DNA of 64,000 bases, taken from positions 29,432,540-29,496,539 of the forward strand of contig CM057233.1 of NCBI GenBank assembly GCA_029891385.1, given 5' to 3'. This stretch comes from Erythroxylum novogranatense (lineage: Eukaryota > Streptophyta > Magnoliopsida > Malpighiales > Erythroxylaceae). This document shows positions 60,176 through 64,000 of the stretch, piece by piece. The position numbers and the translations under genes were made by a program. Position 1 is the first letter of the stretch. Each line of letters opens with the position of its first letter. The notes beneath the pieces were generated by a model. It searched no databases. It saw only the letters and a program-made list of their open reading frames with translations, and was not told the DNA's origin.

Positions 60176-60360
60176 GAAAGAGAGAGGAGAGAAGTGAGAG
60201 TTTTGTCGTGGAGAAGAAGGAGAAGGAGGAACATGAAGCTAGGGTTTCAGATTTTAGGGATTCCAAGCAAGGTTTTTCTTGGGTTTATGGGGGAAAAACA
60301 TAGAAGGAAGTGAGAGCTCCAAGATGATCCAAGCAAAAGTCGAAAATGAAGAAGATAAAG

Positions 60361-61583
60361 GTAAGTGATGGTTTTGATCTTTGAGTTTTAGTAAGTTTTT
60401 AGGTTGATTTGACTTAAGTTTGGCATGGGCTTGTGGATTCTCAAGCCAATTTTAGAGTTTTTATAGTTGATTTGAATCAATTATGGATGTTTATGATTTA
60501 GGTTTTTTATCTTAAATGAGGAAAATTGAAGAGAGGCTTAGGTGACTTGAGCATTGGACAAGCTCATGGCATGGAAATAAGGTGGATAATGTGTTTATTT
60601 TTCAAATTATGAGCTAATTATAAGTGTTGGTTTTATAAGCTATTATTTTACAAATGATTGAACCAATTGCTTTTGAAATGATTTATAAAGTGTTAAAGTC
60701 ATTGTTTCCAAATGATTTACGAAAAATTCTAAAAGGGTTCGGTCAATATTCCATTAATGACTTGAATTGTTTATTCAATGGATTTTTGAGTAAATTGATA
60801 AAGATGAAATACTCATTGAGTTTCATTGTGTTAGATTGATTGATAAGTTGAGTATGTGAATTAGTGTGATATGATGTTTGGATGTTTTTGAAAGATTATA
60901 AAGTGTGCATTTCCTTGTTTGGGGAAAGATTGAGAATTATTATATGAGTGTTTGTTTGTAACTTGGGTGATATTGTGATTGATAGGTATTGCATTGAATA
61001 TTAGATGACATGAAAAAGTTCATTTTCGAAATGTGCCTTCGGGCATTTGGTTTTTCAAACATAAATATGTGTTATATAGGTTTGGTTAGGTCCCCCAAAT
61101 AGAATCAGTGCACTGGTCTCATGTGTTTAAAGCCTTCTCCCGGCTGCCTGCTAGTGACCATGGAGCTCCTCACGGACTCCCCATGTGTTTCACGGCTACA
61201 CAGAACCGCTTTGCGAAAATGTGCAGTACGTCCTATTTTTGGGACCGACCCAAACCGTTTGATGTGCTACATGCTTTGCTTTATGTAAAAATGTGGTGCA
61301 TTTATTTGTTATGCATTTCATGTGTTTTGACTTTGTTATTGTACAATGGTTTGGATATTCGACGAATGAGAAATTTGGATTTTCAACTATGATAGTTTTG
61401 AAAACTTTTTGTAAATGTTTATGAAAGATTTTGGAATTAAGAAGTTTTTGAGAAATAAACCTTCAATGTTTTCGATCAACTGAAAATAAGGTTTGAAAAT
61501 GTTTTGCTTATCATTTGAGTTATAAACATATTATCCACGAGCTTCCGAGCTCACCCCCCCCCCCCTTTCATCCCTATCTCCAG
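60361..61583 (+). other. predicted leader intron in T
   Basis: Donor AAG/GTAAGT and acceptor C-run, TTTCATCCCTATCTCCAG, both intact. About 1.2 kb, the shortest of the set. Confidence 0.45.
61034..61270 (+). other. structured RNA block in T
   Basis: UUCG hairpin 61034-61045. GGAG/CTCC with TCC/GGA hairpin near 61162-61180. CTACACA (61196-61202) pairs with TGTGCAG (61220-61226), with one A-C mismatch at the position that is G-C in G and A-T in A. Confidence 0.55.
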
Positions 61584-62537
61584 GTATTCGAGCAGGAGAT
61601 CGGATGAAAGACGTCAAGACATCAGTTCGATTTGTGCATGTTTTTGTTCTTGATGTATTTTTGGATTATGATATTATATAAGAACCTGATTTATAGAATT
61701 AGAAATGTATTGACTATAGATGGTGCATATTGGATTTGTATACAATTGAATTGAGTTATGAGTGTTGGGATATGAATTGTGATGATTTATTAATACGTTT
61801 GGTTTTGAGTGTGATGAAAGCATTAATTTGTATATGAGTGAATGGGAATTGCATACGAGTTTGAATGTGATGAATATGAATTGGATATGAAAAATGACTT
61901 GAAGTGGTTTAGAATTTAGGATTGAGTTTCTGCTAAGATCCCAGACGGAGGGTCTGGTGGATTTGATGTATGTGAAATTTTCTGAAATTGATAGAAGTGA
62001 GTTTCACACATTGCAGGTTTGGGTTTTGTTCTTGTGCAACCGTTATGCTGCCCGATTTTGTAGAGTAACATATGGATAAGGGTATTAATGTATATATTTA
62101 TGGGTTTATTGGCATGAGTGTGATATTGCTATGGCAGGAAATGAGAAAAAGGATAAGAACATGTTTCGTTATGAAGATATTAAGTTATCGCATAATTAGA
62201 AGTTTGTGATTAAGATTTGAATAATAAGAAAAAGAGAAAAAAAAAATATACCGATTTTGGATTGGTTAGTCCAAGGTTTCTAACGCTATGATTAAGATAT
62301 TTGTATATGATGTCGGTTTCGGTTTTATTTGCTTCGATTTGATCCGTTTGTTTCGCATTCGTATTCGATTTCCATTTGTATTCGTTTCGACTTATTTTGT
62401 TATTCGATTTTATTTCTGATTCATGTGTTGGCTTCGCTATATGATCCGATTCATTATTTTTTGTTCCGTTTCGGATTCGATTTAAGAGTGATCATGTTAA
62501 GTTTGTGCAGTTGGGTTCCAGAAACGGGATCCAACAT

Positions 62538-63302
62538 CTCATCACAGTGGAAACACTTTCCTTTGATGTTCTCTTTAACCTTCTTTTTCATGGATTTGGC
62601 CTTGACCCCTGTTTGGTCTTTCTTTTTCATTGGACCCTTCTTCTTTTCTTGCCCTTATCCTTGGGCTTAGAAGAAGAAGCCACATTAGCTTCTGGCCCAT
62701 GAGCCTTAATATTCAATATCTCCTCCGTGCTCTGAAGGGTATTCATCAACTCACTCAAGGTGTAATCCTTGTTGTTGAGCTCATAGTCCAACTTAAACTG
62801 CTGAAAAGAAGAGTTTAAGCTATTGATGATCATAATCATATGCGTGTCCGCATCCATATTCGCCCCAAGCATCTCAGCCTCAGTGACTGCAGAGATTACC
62901 TTCATCATGTAATCCTGCACCGGTTCACTGAGTGTTTCATGCGAGATTATGAAAGGTTTGGATAGCTTTCACTCTTGCAGACCTAGTCCTCACACCAAAC
63001 ATCTCATGTAGGTGATGGACCATTGCACTAGCAGTTTTTATATAAACAATTTGCTTTTGCAACATGCCGTTGACAGAAGCCAGAATATAACACTTAGTAG
63101 TCTTGTCAGCATTCTGCCAACGCTCATGTTGTTGGACTTGCTCAGGAGTTGAATCTCCACTTGGAGGTGTAGGCTCATTTTCAGTTAACACCCATGAAAT
63201 ACGTTCATATTGAAAAACAATGTCAAGATTACGTCTCCATTCATTAAAATTGTCTCTGTTTTCCAATTTGTTATTAGTCAAGAGCAGGGTGAGTGGATTC
63301 AT
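62538..63302 (-). pseudogene. gag of copia K, frameshifted and cut at the zinc knuckle
   Basis: Starts at the ATG at 63302: 121 codons containing NRDNFNEWRRNLDIVFQYE and CYILASVNGMLQKQ (copia gag N-terminal domain). A one-base shift near 62940 ends this frame at 62937; the protein continues in another frame with VQDYMMKVISAVTEAEML and LNNKDYTLSELMNTLQ to about 62627. The basic tail leads to the zinc knuckle, of which GKCFHCDE remains at 62538-62561 before the junction with T. The rest of the knuckle and protease are missing. Confidence 0.85.
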
Positions 63303-64000
63303 TTTTTGGTTGATTATGTCTGAAAATATAAATTATTAAAACATGAGCATACTAGTCAAAAATTTATGGAACTTTGTATAAAATCATGATGCATGTATGC
63401 ATGATGATAGATTTAACAAAACTTAAAAAATTAAAACATTATACGACGGTTATTTTTCTTATCTATAACAGACTAAGTGACGGTGGGCCATCTTATCCAT
63501 TAAAAGAAAAACTGGGACCCTCCCACTCAAAAACTATCAAGCATCTCATGCCCAATTTTTTAAGAAGCGCCTTAATTTGGTCCATACTTTTTCCAACAGA
63601 GCTACGGTGGGCAGTTTATTGATAAAAAATGTTGAGTGTTTAACCATTTGATTCATTCACTAAAGATTCCTACAAACCATGCCTCGGTGGGAGGTCACAT
63701 TTGCTATCTTTAAGTGGACTTATCCTTAAGGAGACCCAAACCATGAAAGATCTAGGATCCATGCCCTCCGATGGGGAGTAACACTTCACCATATGCAAAC
63801 GGGCCATCATTTGGAGACCATGGACTCTCACAGGAGATCCTTTCCCACTCAATCTTTTTGGGCTTTAAGTTTTAAATACCATCTTGTCTAGATGCAATTT
63901 ATTATCCATCTATATTGTTTCATTATATATCTCATACAGAATGAATGCATGGCAAAGCCTAGGGTTGGTAATTTTCTAAATGACATGCAATCACATAATA
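63303..64000 (-). other. long 5' leader of copia K
   Basis: About 700 bp upstream of gag on the minus strand, with no PBS-like TGGTATCAGAGC and no LTR end visible, so the leader is longer than the window. It contains repeated short blocks around GGTGGGAGG, ATGGGGAGT and GGTGGGCC. Small ORFs here look like chance. Confidence 0.55.

Larger units (their letters stand above)
60176..62537 (+). repeat. T: 3' half of an A-type LTR
   Basis: From the purine-rich leader region to GGGATCCAACA at 62537, which abuts copia gag. It has a strong donor AAG/GTAAGT (60361), a structured block (61034-61270), GAGCT-TCCG-AGCTC (61539-61552), a long C run and acceptor CTATCTCCAG (61583). The 5' half is missing, so T and C are joined by a deletion rather than by insertion. 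Confidence 0.8.
20452..64000 (-). mobile_element. Ty1/copia element K, minus strand, carrying nested insertions and a large internal deletion
   Basis: On the minus strand, the leader and gag lie at the right (62538-64000), and the end of RT-RNase H, the PPT and the 3' LTR lie at the left (20452-23030). The 5' LTR and PBS lie beyond the right end. Everything from 23031 to 62537 is foreign gypsy sequence. Protease, integrase and most of RT (normally about 3 kb) are not found anywhere, so they were deleted together with the 3' end of C and the 5' half of T. Pol's RNase H has an in-frame TGA and gag has a frameshift, so K is dead. Confidence 0.8.

Overview
This is a retrotransposon-rich stretch of plant nuclear DNA, probably from a eudicot. 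The evidence is Ty3/gypsy and Ty1/copia elements with tRNA-iMet primer sites, a CACTA element carrying plant gene pieces, and AT-rich decayed sequence. I see no intact host gene, no tRNA or rRNA gene, and no prokaryotic feature. Almost every base belongs to a transposon, and the main content is how the elements are nested. Elements are named here by letters. Families: the 'A-type' LTR (A, G, S, T, probably L) begins TGTTGG and ends CCAACA; the 'B/C-type' LTR (B, C, H, F) begins TGTAACATCCCG and ends in TTACA or CTACA; E begins TGTTAGACCCCG. Layout, left to right. 82-3526: CACTA element with fragments of three unrelated host genes (RBX1, a TM9SF/TMN protein, a PDIL5-type protein disulfide isomerase), so a Pack-CACTA. 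3527-19711: old gypsy element F (end of LTR1, PBS, gag, PR, RT, RNase H, INT, PPT), full of stop codons. H, a 4.48-kb minus-strand solo LTR with target duplication CAAAG, interrupts F's LTR. G (target duplication AATAA) interrupts F's RT between the two catalytic blocks. 19712-20451: L, the end of a minus-strand A-type LTR. From 20452 to beyond the right end: K, a minus-strand Ty1/copia element, of which the 3' LTR, the end of RNase H, gag and the leader remain. Inside K sits C (from 23031); inside C's LTR sits B (23083-43842, duplication GGACT); inside B's LTR sits A (26996-36412, duplication GTTTT). C's internal region carries gag and protease, then non-coding sequence that is split by E (48930-58912, duplication TTAGC). 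E has a mostly intact pol, and its 3' LTR holds the solo LTR S (52652-57006, duplication CCGAC). The C internal region ends near 60175 and is fused to T, the 3' half of an A-type LTR that abuts copia gag at 62537. The middle of copia (protease, integrase, most of RT) and C's 3' end were therefore lost in a deletion. How the parts relate: E and F encode recognisable Tekay/Del-like gypsy Pol with an integrase C-terminal chromodomain-like region. A, B and G encode nothing and must have depended on enzymes supplied by others; C carries only gag and protease. The most interesting feature is not a protein. The long LTRs share one architecture: a U3 of diverged modules with a palindromic minisatellite, a TATA box, a GTAAG splice donor, and a polypyrimidine-CAG acceptor directly preceded by a small hairpin whose stem covaries between families. 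A-type LTRs also hold a compound RNA hairpin with compensatory changes inside the predicted leader intron. No alignment or folding program was run; homologies and boundaries were read by eye.
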